The position numbers were made by a program, and so were the translations under genes. Of a stretch of DNA of 64,000 bases, positions 11,464-22,378 are shown in pieces. A model generated the notes under the pieces. It had not been told where the DNA came from. It did not search any database and worked only from the letters and a program-made list of their open reading frames with translations. The stretch is from Peromyscus leucopus (taxonomy: Eukaryota; Chordata; Mammalia; Rodentia; Cricetidae), in contig NC_051084.1 of the NCBI RefSeq assembly GCF_004664715.2, positions 56,973,334 through 57,037,333 on the forward strand, in the 5' to 3' direction. Position 1 is the first letter of the stretch, and each line of letters begins with the position of its first letter.

Positions 11464-13066
11464 CTAAGACATAGTTTTCTTTCCTCTGTTTTCTTCTTGC
11501 AAAAAGAAACAGTTCTAGATACTTCTGTGTTACCATCTCTAAATATAATCTCTGGACTATGCTTAACTATAAGTTAAGTGTCATCAAGTAAGTGGCATTT
11601 TAAATTCAGGTGAGCTAACTGTTACCAGTATTAATAAATGGGTGAAAAAATGTTTGTTTGTTTTTTTGTAGAGAACAACAGTGTATTAACTTTGACTACC
11701 ACAATCCTCCTCATAATTTAAGAGTAACATGTGTAAGATTGGGAAGTTATACATGAAACTATGGAGCATTCAGATTGAAAATTATTCCTCAGTTGATTAT
11801 TAAGTGTATTAAAAACTAATATCACTTCAAAAATTAAATGTGGCCTCTCTTTGGCAGATGGTAGTTTAGAGAAGTTTAAAAACTAAGAAGCTTTCTCATT
11901 GGGCAACTTCTACCTACCAGCCTACCTGCTAGCCCTCTCCTGGGTCCAACTTACCCTTTGATAAAGGAATGCACTTTCGGTATTATCATATGTACCCCAA
12001 TATCATGATCTGTATAAAAAATAATAAAATAATAAAAAACTAAAGCCTTTTCTCCATAATTAGCTGATTATTAATCTTTCCCATGTGCAGGAAATAATCC
12101 ATAGCCTTGGCTTCTAAGGCTGAGACTAACTATATCATGAGGTAGTTGAAAAATATAAAAATAAAAATAGTAGTAAGTTAGGAAAATTAGACTAAAAGTG
12201 TGAACAATCAGCAGTAGTTAATACAGTCTTAAATTGTAATTTACTAAATTATTGCTAAATTCATATTACATTTATCACAACTAGTAATCTAATTGTTGCT
12301 AGTACAATACTCTCATGTCTTTATTCATAATGTGTTAGAGTTAATCTCTGGTTGTCATAATGTAAAGTAGATGGAAGGAAAGTTCTTGAAGTCCAAGCAC
12401 TCTATGAAGGAAAAGGACAAAAGGGCGAATTATTGATAAATGCTTTCATTTGCTGCTTTTGAAGATGTATGTAGGCTAGAAACCAGGTCCCGTCATTCAT
12501 TGATAGTTTATGTCCCACCTGAAGAGATATAGGTCTAGAGAAGGTCTTTCCAAGCTGGGACTAGATTCTTTCTTCTTTGAAAAAGTGCTTTGGTCTCCTA
12601 AGGGTTATTGCAGGCTTTGTGCCAGCAAAACTGCCCCCTCAGTGCATTTCTAGTTCAGAATCCCCTCCCTTCCCAATCTTTCTTCATGAGGAATGCCACA
12701 GTCAAAGGGATTGATGGGGTTTCAAATATATTTGTAGTAACAACTGCCAAACCTTTTCTTCAGATGAGCTTTAAGGAAGCTCATCAAAGTGAGTTTCCAA
12801 GGCCATTTTGATAATCATTGCCTTGATTCTGGACCTTGATTTTTTTTTCTAAGCACCAAAGTCTCTACTTTTATGTGGGAAAAAAAAGCCAGAGAGGCAA
12901 AACTAGTATTTGGAAAGAAAACATGTACAAGGAAAATGTTAGCCTAGAACATCTAGAGTAAGGACAGCACTTCTGCAGGCTGTTTCTGGCCTGAGTCCTG
13001 TGGATGTAAGCTGCCCCTGGCCTCAGCCATGGTCTAGTGACCCAGGCTCACTTCTCTTGTCTTCTT
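11462..13066. other. Unannotated stretch
   Basis: AT-rich. An AATAAAATAATAAA cluster lies at about 12021-12040 after a C-rich patch at 11910-11950, which could be the tail of an old retroposon. No gene or named repeat is supported. Confidence 0.4.
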
Positions 13067-13288
13067 CTTTATTTTTAAATATTTTTTATTTTATATGTGT
13101 GAGTATCTTGCCCGTATTCATGTCTGCACAACTTGTGTGCCTGGTGCTAGGCTAGGGAGGAAATAGGATCCCCTTGAGCTGGAATTACAGATGGTTCTAA
13201 GCTACCATGTGGGTGGCTGGAATTGAACTCAGGTCCTCTGGAAGAACAGCCAATGCTCTTGACCACTGAGCCATCTCTCCAGTCCCCT
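13067..13288 (-). mobile_element. B3/B2-family SINE, minus strand
   Basis: The plus strand shows, from left to right, an A/T-rich tail, GCTACCATGTGGGTGGCTGG, AATTGAACTCAGGTCCTCTG (box B region, antisense), GACCACTGAGCCATCTCTCC (box A region, antisense) and CAGTCCCC. This is the full tRNA-derived head and body of a B3/B2 element. Moderate divergence. Confidence 0.88.
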
Positions 13289-13481
13289 TCCTTTGTCTTC
13301 CTTAAGTGGAGGCATTATCATAGACAAATTGGAAGTATACCATGTATGCCTAGGTGAATATTGTCACAGCTGCTTTCCATCACCTTGATGAGTGGGTGAC
13401 TTAATTGTTTGCTATGGAACTAGAGAAATATAAATCCTGAGAGCACAGGTGGTAGCTCGCCTTGTTTTCTTGACTCCAGTC
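13289..13481. other. Short unannotated stretch
   Basis: Single-copy-looking sequence between the B3 and the mini-SINE; nothing recognised. Confidence 0.4.
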
Positions 13482-13563
13482 TAGTGTTACAGGATTTCGG
13501 GCTGGAGAGATGGCTCAGCCGTTAAAGGCTAGGCTCACAACCAAAATAGTATTACAGGATTTC
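13482..13563 (+). mobile_element. Mini-SINE: 48-bp B2-head-derived insert with target-site duplication
   Basis: The 48-bp insert (13499-13546) begins GGGCTGGAGAGATGGCTCAG, a standard B2/B3 head with box A, but after the GTTAA it jumps to AGGCTAGGCTCACAACCAAA and stops. In the full B2 at 46.95 kb, GGCTCACAACCA lies about 65 bp further downstream, so the insert looks like a B2 head joined to a later B2 segment. It is flanked by TAGTGTTACAGGATTTC (13482-13498) and TAGTATTACAGGATTTC (13547-13563), 17 bp with one mismatch. It was therefore inserted as a unit rather than being a decayed longer SINE. Box B is absent. Confidence 0.85.
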
Positions 13564-13901
13564 ACAATGAAAAAACAAAACCAAATATCTCATGAAATTA
13601 CTTGAACTTACTTCATTTCCCATTTTCTCTCTTTGTTCTTCAATGACATGTTTTCCAAATTCTAGCAGTAAAGAAAAGTAATAACATGTTTGGTTAGCCA
13701 ATTATTGTTATTAAATATAAATTATTGTATTTCAGTCCAATGATTTAACTGGAAAAAATATTTTTAAGGTAGGGATCAGTATCTCAATTTTGAGTTGTAG
13801 ATTTCTTATCTATTTGCTGGTTTGGTTTATACAGATTGCTTAGCTTTTCTCGATTGAAACACTGACCTGCAATGTGCATCTGGTCTTTCAGCTCAGGCAA
13901 C

Positions 13902-14243
13902 TGTATTAGTTGCTTTTCTGTTGCTGTGATAAAACACCATAGTCATGGCAACTAATAAAAGGAAGTGTTTATTTTGGGCTTATGGTTCCAAAGGAGTGAG
14001 TTCATCACCATCGTGGTGGGGCAGTATGGCAGCAGGCAGGCATTGTGGCTCACATGTCAAACTATAAACAGAAAACAGAGCGAACTAAGAATGTTCTCTT
14101 TGTACTCTCGAACTCTGTACCCAGTAACACACTTCCTTTTGCAAGGCCACACTTCCTAATGCTCCCCAAACAGCTACCATTTGGGGACTAAGTATTCAAA
14201 TAATTGAGACAATGAGCAACATCTCTTTGAAACTACCATAACA
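13902..14243 (-). mobile_element. MaLR-like solo LTR, minus strand
   Basis: On the minus strand it starts TGTTATGGTAGTTTC, includes GAATACTTAGTCCCCAAATG and GGAAGTGTGGCCTTGCAAAA, and ends AAGCAACTAATACA. It thus has TG...CA ends and the order of a common rodent repeat that is also present at 24.0 kb on the opposite strand. Internal losses make it about 340 bp. No convincing target-site duplication is seen. The subfamily name is uncertain. Confidence 0.7.
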
Positions 14244-14394
14244 ACCAATGAATACAGATACATACTCTGTCTGTTGGAATTTATTACCATGACCCACCTA
14301 TGTCATCAAAGAATCTTTTGGAAGTGTCCAACAATGACACATGAAATACTAATCAAAATTAACTCAATGCAAGGACTAAACTAAAGGTGGAACT

Positions 14395-14512
14395 AGGCTA
14401 AGTATATGATGCTTGCCTGTCATCCCAGTGCTGGGGTGGTTGCAGCAGGCTGATTCTCTGCAAGTTCGAAGTCACCTTGTCACTCCTAACAAGACCCTGT
14501 ATCAAACAAACA
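14395..14512 (+). mobile_element. Degenerate B1 SINE, plus strand
   Basis: TGCTTGCCTGTCATCCCAGT, GCTGGGGTGGTTGCAGCAGG, GCAAGTTCGAAGTCACC and AAGACCCTGTATCAAACAAA occur in the right order for a B1/proto-B1, with heavy divergence. Confidence 0.65.
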
Positions 14513-15396
14513 AAGCTGAGCCAAACTGACTGCTTCCTAGAAGTCATAAAGAAACATTGACGTTTTCCTGAACGTGGGAGACATACATGCTTAATCTCTC
14601 TTTGTGCTGTGACTAATCATCAAGTTAATGGCCCAAATTAGAAATATTTCTATCCTCTTTGTTGTTATATAATGTAGATTCATAACTTTGCTGTTGTATG
14701 TTGTAACGTAAGCAGAAAGTTTCTATCATTTCCTCTTGGGAATTTCAAGCTGCCCAATTTCTCTGCTGAATCGGGTAACAATGCATTCTCTCAGCCAGTC
14801 TCTCCTTCTGTAAAAGCCAGTGAAATCAAAAGAAGTAGGAGAACTCTTGCAGGTAAGTCAGAGCAATGTGTAGAGCATTAGATTTGGAAAGAATGAGAGT
14901 TTAAAGAAAGGAGGGAAAAGGAAGCAAGAAAGAGGTGATCTTCAAAGCATGGATAATTTAAGTCTTAGAACTGAGAAATCAAATCCAAACAAGTGAACAC
15001 ATAAATAATTCCTGAAAAATATAAGGTAATATTTGTTAACAATATTCTATAACTAAATAACCAGTTATTAAAAAGAAGTCAAAAGTGTAAAAACTTTAAA
15101 CACGTAAGAATGAGAATTATTTTTTTTAATTACTTTAAGAAAAGGCAGTAAGAAAAGATATGAGGGAAACCATAAATCTTTCCTGCCAGTTATTCAGTCC
15201 AAGGCTCTATTTAATTTATCCTGCACCTTTGTAATTAATGTATACAAAAGAGGAGATGCAGTTCTTGCTACAAACAGCAATAATAGCAGCACTGTTTCTA
15301 AAAGTCAGAAGGAAAAATAATCCCATTATGAAAGAATGTTAAACAATGAAACATAAAAATTCTCATTTTAGAAGTATTCCTTTCAAAATGGCTGTT
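14513..15396. other. Unannotated stretch
   Basis: AT-rich. A purine-rich patch at about 14880-14940 contains repeated GAAAGGA-like units. No gene or named repeat is supported. Confidence 0.4.
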
Positions 15397-15720
15397 AGGG
15401 CTGAGGAGACAGCCCTGAGTAAAGCACTTCCTGTGCAAGCCTGGGTACCTGAGGTGAAAGCCCAGAACCCACAGGAACGTTCTATGAAGTAGTATGGGCA
15501 TCTGTAATATTGGTGCCAGTCTATGAGGAGATGGCAGCAGAGGCAGGGGAATCTGAGGAAGCTGGACATCTGCCGCAGTGGACAAGGGAGAAACCGGGAC
15601 TATTATAAGGTGGGCGGTGAAAATCATAACACAGGTTGACCTCTGACCTTCACACCCACAAACATACACATATATGTCTACCTGCTGTGTACATGTGGAT
15701 GGGAGAAGGTGTCTCTGCAA
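15397..15720 (+). mobile_element. B4-family composite SINE, plus strand
   Basis: A tRNA-like head (GGCTGAGGAGACAGCCCTGA, then CCTGAGGTGAAAGCCCAGAA) is followed by a B1-like body (GATGGCAGCAGAGGCAGGGG). The tail includes TTGACCTCTGACCTTCACAC and a CA/TA-rich end. That order, tRNA-like head plus Alu-like body, is the B4 design. An open frame of 140 codons on the opposite strand across this element is a by-product. Confidence 0.75.
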
Positions 15721-15742
15721 ACACCAGAGCTAAGCAGAGTGT

Positions 15743-16396
15743 TGATCTGTGTGTGGCGAAAAGGAAATCTGGTTCAGTATGATGCAGTAGCCAGCGTTGG
15801 TTCAAACATCTATTCTGACACCAGCCGTTCATTTTAGGCATACTTAAGCACAGCACAACTGAAAAAAGAAAATGTTTCCTGATATTTGACTAAATCCAAT
15901 GTGTACAACAAAGCTTAAGAATGCTTACATCAACCCTTTGCTAAGTACATATGTAATCTTACATAAAGATGTGTTCTATAGACCGAGAAACAATGTTCAA
16001 GATAAGGGTTTAGGGGAAATGACCAAGATAAACATAAGAGTCTGTGGGAGCCAGGTGTGGCCTGGTCCTACAGGTAACACACAGGTCACCTAGGCTATTA
16101 TACAGTACATGTGACCTCTCCATAAGGATAGATTCTATTGATAGAGAAATAATACACAGGTTAAAGGTCTAGGGAGGTAGAATCTTGGATAAACACAAAA
16201 GTCTGAGAGAGTCAGGTGTGCTCTGGCCCTGCATATAACATAGACTGTCAGACTTTCAACTACATCTATTCCCATTCTTCTGGGGGGGGGGGTTATACAT
16301 CTCTGCTGTTGTAGAGACAACCCTGTGTATTTAACAATCCTGGTTTTCCTAGTGCTTATCTTTGAACACAAGGATCTTGTGCTCCCTACATGCACA
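15743..16396 (+). mobile_element. Unassigned LTR-like repeat, copy 1
   Basis: Similar along its whole length, in the same orientation, to 59284-59947. Shared phrases include CTGACACCAG (15817), TTTTAGGCATACTTAAG vs TTTTAGACATATTTAAG, AAGTACATATG, AACAATG.TCAAGATAAGG and TGTGTATTTAAC near the right end. Inside is an imperfect tandem duplication of about 159 bp (15940-16098 and 16099-16258), as often found in the U3 of LTRs. A G9 run lies at about 16283. Possible TG start near 15743 and CA end near 16394. I cannot assign a named family. It contains no gene. Confidence 0.6.
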
Positions 16397-16434
16397 ACAT
16401 ATGCATCATATACATAAAATAATAAAGAAGAATA

Positions 16435-16641
16435 AAAACATCTTTTTTATTTAAAGATTTTTTCATTTTACATACCAACCATATTTCCCCTTCCTTCCCC
16501 TTCTCTTGCTCCTCCTCCACCTCCCCGCATTCCACTCCCATCTTCTCCTCGCTTGGGAAGTCAACACAGGCCCTATGGTGGGATGGATACCTTGCACAGC
16601 CTTGATGTGTGGGAGGGAGGGGCTTGGTCCTGAAAACATCT
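16435..16641 (-). mobile_element. L1 3' end with 5' inversion (twin-primed), minus strand
   Basis: The left part (16444 to about 16570) is antisense L1 3' UTR: A/T-rich tail, ATTTTACATACCAACCATAT, then a pyrimidine tract. The right part (about 16573-16632) is sense L1 3' UTR: ATGGTGGGATGGATACCTTG, then GAGGGAGGGGCTTGGTCCTG. The change of direction inside one insertion is the mark of a 5' inversion. AAAACATCT at 16435-16443 and 16633-16641 is a perfect 9-bp target-site duplication enclosing the whole 189-bp insert. Compare the colinear sense copy at 27265-27513. Confidence 0.82.
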
Positions 16642-18230
16642 ATTAATGAAAATATTTTACTCTCAGAATGAAAATATCAGAGTTATAAGATATTGTCATT
16701 TTATATTGCATCAAAACAGCTACAATGTTTCATTTGTGAGTTTAGAATCTTACTCAGAACCATAACATTTTTCCATGAAATTTCATGTAATTCCACAAAA
16801 ACATGTTTAGACTTTTCAATGTAGTGTGTTATCATAATTTCTAAACCAATAGAACAAAGAAACATTGAGACCTAAGGCCAAAATTATATAACCAGCATTT
16901 TTGTTTCATTTGCCAAAATTTTCCTCATCTTGAAAGCTAAATGTTTTCTGATGACAGAAAACATTTAGCTTAAGATTTAAGCATAAGAAAACTTAAGGAC
17001 CATTGCTTGTTTGCAAATAGCAGGCTTCTCGAGATTGTATTGGTATTCTGTAAATTTTCCATTTCTTTTTGAACATTGACAGTTCAAAGATATCATTGAC
17101 TTTTGATGTATCTTCCCTGTTAACGAAAAGGCCCTGTCTGAAGTTTGTGCCAGGAGAGAAGGAGAGGCACAGATTTCTCTGCCAGCTTTATTGCTGAAAA
17201 CTAGATAAGTTAAGTGCTAAGGCTTACAGCATGACTGAACTGTTAGAGTTGTTTGTCAGGGTTTTGCAAAAGCATAACATTTGCTTTGATCTTCAGGTGA
17301 GAAATAGTCTTGAATCATGCAAAAGGGCTGCAAGAAAAATTCAACGTCCTTGAACTAAATTGTCACCAGTGGAAATGAAGCATAATTTTTAATATCTTTA
17401 AAGATGCTCTGTAGGAAATTTACAAGGGAGGCCAAGGAATAGTCTCTTTTAACTTACATACTTTAACTTACAATTTAAAGGTTCAGTGACAATATCCTCA
17501 TCTATCTATAGTAGAGCAAAACCCAATGAGGGCTAGATGAGATACAGGTGTATTCGTGTTCAACACCTGAATTATTTAGAGTGAGCTTGTGAATAATCTT
17601 TAATTAGGGATCAGCTACAGAACACCAGAACATTAGCTCTTTGCTGAACGTTTCATTCTAATTCCTAAACAAAATATAGTTAGTCGTTTTAGAAATGCAA
17701 ATAATACTGAAAATTTCACATGAAAATGTAAATCCTTCCATTCCCAAGCAACTATTTTAATACTAGCTGAATACCATCTATGCACCCCTCACCCCTACAA
17801 TTCTACCCACCTCTTCAAAACCACAGCAAGATCTTTGCAGATGTGGACAGGCAGATTGATAGATACATGAAATACAGGGTTGATTTATTTTGAGGAAATC
17901 ATAACATGCATGCTATTTTAGATAATACATGGACATTTCAATTTCACTTGAATTATTCGGTAGACAAAAAAAATGCTAAATTAAAGGAGAAAAGAGAGAA
18001 AAGGACAGGTTGGGGAAAAGGTAGCAGGTAATGGGTGGAGAGACAAGTTAACAGAGGGGTATAAAAGATGAGAACAGGGACGTGGTTACAAGCATATTTT
18101 ATGAGAGTCAACTTTTCAGTTGGCTGTTGACTTCCATTTTAAACATAATAAGTATTTCTCTTCATGTGAACAGTACTGGGCATTATTTTTACATTGCTCA
18201 AATGTGTGCTCTTTGTGTTTTCTTTCATTT
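16642..18230. other. Unannotated stretch with a perfect hairpin
   Basis: AT-rich sequence without a recognised repeat family or exon. It contains the 38-bp hairpin at 16934-16971, listed separately. Confidence 0.45.
16934..16971. repeat. Perfect inverted repeat: 17-bp arms, 4-base loop
   Basis: The left arm AAGCTAAATGTTTTCTG (16934-16950) and right arm CAGAAAACATTTAGCTT (16955-16971) are exact reverse complements around ATGA. It lies outside any recognised repeat. Arms of this length at this spacing are very unlikely by chance in 64 kb. It is too short for a microRNA precursor. Confidence 0.95.
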
Positions 18231-18365
18231 GTAGTTGTCTGTGGAACTGAATTCAGGATGCTTCACTGTTCTTCCACAGTGAACCCTGGGTTTCTGCATG
18301 TGTGTTTCACTTATATTTTAACTGGTTGTATTTCATAAGTAGTCAAACATTTCAATGATTTTCTC
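18231..18365 (+). repeat. 135-bp duplicated segment, copy A
   Basis: Aligns without gaps to 23141-23275 in the same orientation with about 13 differences (about 90% identity by eye). Six of the differences cluster around TTTCTGCATGTGTG. Both copies keep a short open frame that ends at the same TAA, but most differences would change the amino acid, so coding constraint is not suggested. It could be a piece of an unnamed dispersed repeat or a local duplication. Confidence 0.85.
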
Positions 18366-19611
18366 AAAAAGGCTCCTGGATGTTGTATTAGATCTCTTTA
18401 TTTGTTGTTGAGAATATCTATCTAGAATGGTTTTGGAATTTTCCATTCATTCTCCCATAGGTAGATACAATTTCAGTCTTTCCTCCTTTGAGTACTGGAA
18501 GGATATGATATTATTGTTTCACTTTGTGTTGCCAGGGATCTTGTGGGTACTGGTATTCTGTAGGTTGTATAGACTTACAGGAGCACTGATCATTAAATAC
18601 CAGATTGCCTTGAAACATGGTATGTCTTTTGATGTTTAGATTCATTTCTTTATCTGGTACTACTGCAGGTTTAAAATACATTCCTGCCTTTTTGTGGAGT
18701 CTAATTTTTGAACAGGACTTATCTTTTTGCTATATTCTCTTTGTCTCATTTTCTTATCTGTTTGCTTATCTCGAATCCTTTTAATCCTTTTCATTAAAAA
18801 AATCATACTCAGTATATAAGCCCCAGCAACATACTTATTTACATGATAAGTGATATTAACCCCATCTCACTTATTTGATTTTCCATCAAATCAGTCTTGT
18901 TTCTAATAGCTCTAATTATGTATTGCTATATAAAAGAAGATTGGATTATCAATATTTGTTCATATGTCTTTAATTTTACAAAGTTTTTTCACTTTGTCTT
19001 TCAGTTTGTTTTTTATAATTCACATTATTAATACTTTATTTTATAGTGCTAATACTTGTGAGAAATTCTTTTGCTAAGCAATGCTTTATTTGTCTTCTGT
19101 TGGACCCTTGGCCTTTCGTTCTGTTTTCTGTCTGTCCTGTGAGGAGTTCTGTGGAATATTTCTGTCTGCTCTAGAGAAATCTTGGAGGCATGTTTGCTTT
19201 GTTCCTGTGTATCTCAGACTAGTTGTCTTCCAAAGTTGTGGTCTGACTGCGCCTTGTGTCTGTTTCAGTATTTCATTTTTGTTTTCAGCTGTGTTTCTTA
19301 CTAGCTTTTTTTATTTGACTGTTATATTCATTGATCTTACATGTATACTGTTGAGAAAACCTTTTTACCATTTAAATTATTTCTGCTCATTTTATTTGTT
19401 GAACAGAATTCTGATACTATGGATTTTTTTTGACACATTAACCCCAGTGGTTTTGGGTTGATATTTCAGTTTCTGTATATAGATTTTAAAATGATTTCTC
19501 ACAGATAACACTAAAATTTTTATGATTGTCAGGTTTCTGAGACAGTTATGCTGGATGATTTATGGAATTTAAAAAATCTTTTATTTTTAATATCTCTCTC
19601 ATGATTAAGAA
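18366..19611. other. T-rich unannotated stretch
   Basis: The plus strand is strongly T-rich, as expected for an old retroelement lying on the minus strand, but no diagnostic L1 or ERV phrase is found. The 126-codon open frame at 19081-19461 is hydrophobic only because of the T-rich composition. Confidence 0.4.
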
Positions 19612-19705
19612 TATTTATAATCCTAGCTCTCAAGAATCTGAGGCTGAAGGGTAATGGTTCAGTGACATCCCGGCCTATGGAAGGAGTCCCTCAGTCCAAA
19701 AGTAA
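19612..19705 (+). mobile_element. Decayed B1-like fragment
   Basis: TATAATCCTAGCTCTCAAGA and ATCTGAGGCTGAAGGGTAAT follow the B1 order 'TAATCCCAGC...GAGGCAGAGG'. Only the first part is recognisable. Confidence 0.45.
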
Positions 19706-21412
19706 AGTGTCCATCATTCATTATAGAAATACACTGTATTACATCAGGATGGTCTTTAGACTGTCTTTGAATTTTTCCTCCTGTCTTTTCATGGAAATGA
19801 AATACTTTGGAAAACTTTCAGCACAGTAAAAAGGTGTTGCCGAGAACTTGGTAATCTCACAGAGGCAGTTCTGTTTCTGTAATTGTCAGTTGTCAAAAAA
19901 AAAAAAAAAAAAAAAAAACACTAAGAATTTAATTTGCATTTACTCAAAAGAGCTGAGTTTTCGTCACTTTTATGATTACACACACCCTATCTATTGATGA
20001 ATTATCAGTTTCAACATTGGCCATTCTAATTTATTCCTGTAGGTTTTTAAACCTATTGCACTTTAATACAATTGTTAATTTTCCACATCCAAAAAATGTT
20101 AACCACCTCTATCTCCTCTTAGACATTAACATTGGTACCTTATGTACCATGCATTACAAATGTATCTTAATTAGGAGTGCTCAGCTTTATCTCGTTATTT
20201 AGTGATGGCCTTGAACACCATGTAAGGATCATGTTTGTTATTTGTGTCTTCTACTCTTAATAAATATTGAAGGATTTTTTTAAGAGGTTGTGGGAAAGTA
20301 TATAATAAATTTACCATTTGTTATATACATGAACAGAAATGGAACATTGTAATGGATATTTATTATAGTATTCAAATTTTATAAAATTTGAGGAAAATAT
20401 TGATATTGTCAATACATACACAATAACATGTCTGCCATTCAAGAGTATAGACATAAATTTTAGTTTTCATCTAAAGTTTACAGAAGCCACACATGCTTTC
20501 CTTTTTTCAGAAGTAAATAAGTTTTGCCTTCATTAAACATTTTGATATAAAATTGTAAAATCTTTTTATGATGTAAGCAGCTAGAAGAAGCCTGTATGAA
20601 CATCTCCCATTGTGTTTAAAGTTATTAACGTATTTTTCCCTTTAAAAGAAATCTATAGACTTCAGTGCTGCACACAGTATGAGCACAGGCTGTCACAATT
20701 GAAGTCATAATTTAGCTGGAAGTGAATTAACGCTGTCTGTGAATCATGCTAAGTTTGTTAGAATTTAGTCTGAAGTAAAAAATGTTGGCCCTAAGTATAG
20801 CATAATGAGTTACTTCTTCAGACTCTCTGGACCTTGTTACCTCTGTGATTGGAATGTTAAATAGTAAGCCATGTGCACTTCTCAGAAGCAAAACGTTTTT
20901 ACTGACCAAACCTGATGTTTATCCTCATACATGAAACAATGTCTAGAATTAATTGCATGTATTCAGGACTCCCAAATTTTCCTCCAGGGAATCTTACTCA
21001 TTAACGTTTATAATATACTTTTATCCACAGGCAAAGTTTTAATCTTTTATTTAGTCATGGTAGACCAAAGCAGAACAAAATATGTATAATAGTATCTGAC
21101 AAAGAAAAACATTTTGGAGAAAAAGCAATTTACATATACCATAATTGAGTATTCATAACCTGCATTATTTCCAAAAAGATTTTAAAGCCTGATATTTAAT
21201 AACCATGGGTTTGAAATAAATGAATGCTCTCACTCATTTTTTTGACAAATAATTTAAAATGTTTCCATTCTGTGCTGATTCTTATCTTCTTAAGTGAAAC
21301 TGAAACATTTTTCATTAGTGGAAATAATATAAAATGTTATTAAACAGAATAACCGTGAGTAATGGAGAAATGGGCTAAAATCGTAAAAATATATTTTGAT
21401 TCATTTTCTCTT
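19706..21412. other. Unannotated stretch with poly(A)
   Basis: Contains an A24 run at about 19895-19918. The rest is AT-rich and without a recognised family; open frames stay under 80 codons. Confidence 0.4.
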
Positions 21413-21413
21413 T

Positions 21414-21463
<50 letters not shown>

Positions 21464-21672
21464 GTGAGGGCGGGCTTTTTTATATTACAGGCTGATGTAG
21501 ACCTTCTTATGTAGCTAAGGGTAAACTTGGCCTTCAGATCCTGTTTGTGCTTAAGTGCTGATATTGTAGATATGTGCCACCACACCCACCTTAGTCAATG
21601 TTGGGAACCAAACCCAGGGCTTCATGCTCATGGGGTATGCATTTTCCTAACTGAGCTACATCCAAGCCCAAA
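21413..21672 (-). mobile_element. (TG)n plus B4-family composite SINE, minus strand
   Basis: A TG array (21413-21461) is the reversed CA tail. It is followed by an antisense B1-like body (TAAACTTGGCCTTCAGATCC, ATATGTGCCACCACACCCAC) and an antisense ID-like head (GGAACCAAACCCAGGGCTTC, AACTGAGCTACATCCAAGCC). Together these make a full B4-type composite on the minus strand. The open frame encoding a His-Thr run is an artefact of the array. Confidence 0.82.
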
Positions 21673-22035
21673 GCCGTAAATAATTTTTTATAAATATTTA
21701 GCTTTTAAGCAGTCACGAAGTCCACCCTTAGCCCATGTATTTTGTTGAGTAGTACAGTCAGTACCTGCTCAGCTGTTTGTTAGCTTGTGGTCTATTTCAG
21801 TCATGCTTAAAAGTTATGAGTAAATCTTGTAGAAAGCTAGCCTAAAATTATGCAATAATGATTGGAATCAAAGAGAATGGTCTTTATAATGATAATTTAA
21901 ATTTCATTAAAGGTAAAGGCAGTAGCAATTATGAAAGCTATGATTTTATTCTAGTTCTCTACTATCAAGGAGACTGATATATCCAACCATGAATGTGTAA
22001 AGGAAGTTTTACTTTTTATACCCAATTTTGTGCAG
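21673..22035. other. Unannotated stretch
   Basis: No repeat family or exon recognised between the B4 and the B2. Confidence 0.4.
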
Positions 22036-22250
22036 AACTTTTCTTTTCTTTTTTTTTTTTTTTTAAGATTTATTTATTTATTATGTATACAGCATGTATG
22101 CCTGCAGGCCAGAAGAGGGCACCAGATCTCATTACAGATGATTGTAAGCCATCATGTGGGTGCTGGGAATTGAACTCAGGACCTCTGGAAGAGCAGCCAG
22201 TGCTCTTAGCCTCTGAGCCATCTCTCCAGCCCCATAACTTTTATTTTCTT
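22036..22250 (-). mobile_element. B2 SINE with target-site duplication, minus strand
   Basis: The body at 22051-22235 has a T-run, ATTTATTTATTTAT tail, CCAGAAGAGGGCACCAGATC, GGGAATTGAACTCAGGACCT (box B, antisense) and GAGCCATCTCTCCAGCCCC (head, antisense). Flanks AACTTTTCTTTTCTT (22036-22050) and AACTTTTATTTTCTT (22236-22250) form a 15-bp duplication with one mismatch. A relatively young, full-length copy. Confidence 0.93.
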
Positions 22251-22378
22251 AATTATGAGCCACCTATCATTTTTCTTATGTCAAGACTCATTCTAAAGTT
22301 TTGGCATCCTTTTGTTCAAGCCCTGTGTTCACAGCTTTGTTTCTTTGTGTTGGGAAGTCTTTGCAAATCTCAGGATAG

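Noticed and set aside
15298..15720. 140-codon open frame on the minus strand
   Set aside because: It runs antisense through a B4-family SINE and its CA/TA-rich tail.
16934..16971. MicroRNA precursor interpretation of the 17-bp hairpin
   Set aside because: The stem is too short for a mature ~22-nt duplex plus basal stem, and the loop is only four bases.
19081..19461. 126-codon hydrophobic open frame that could be taken for a membrane protein
   Set aside because: The hydrophobicity comes from T-rich DNA coding Phe, Leu, Val and Ser; no family features.
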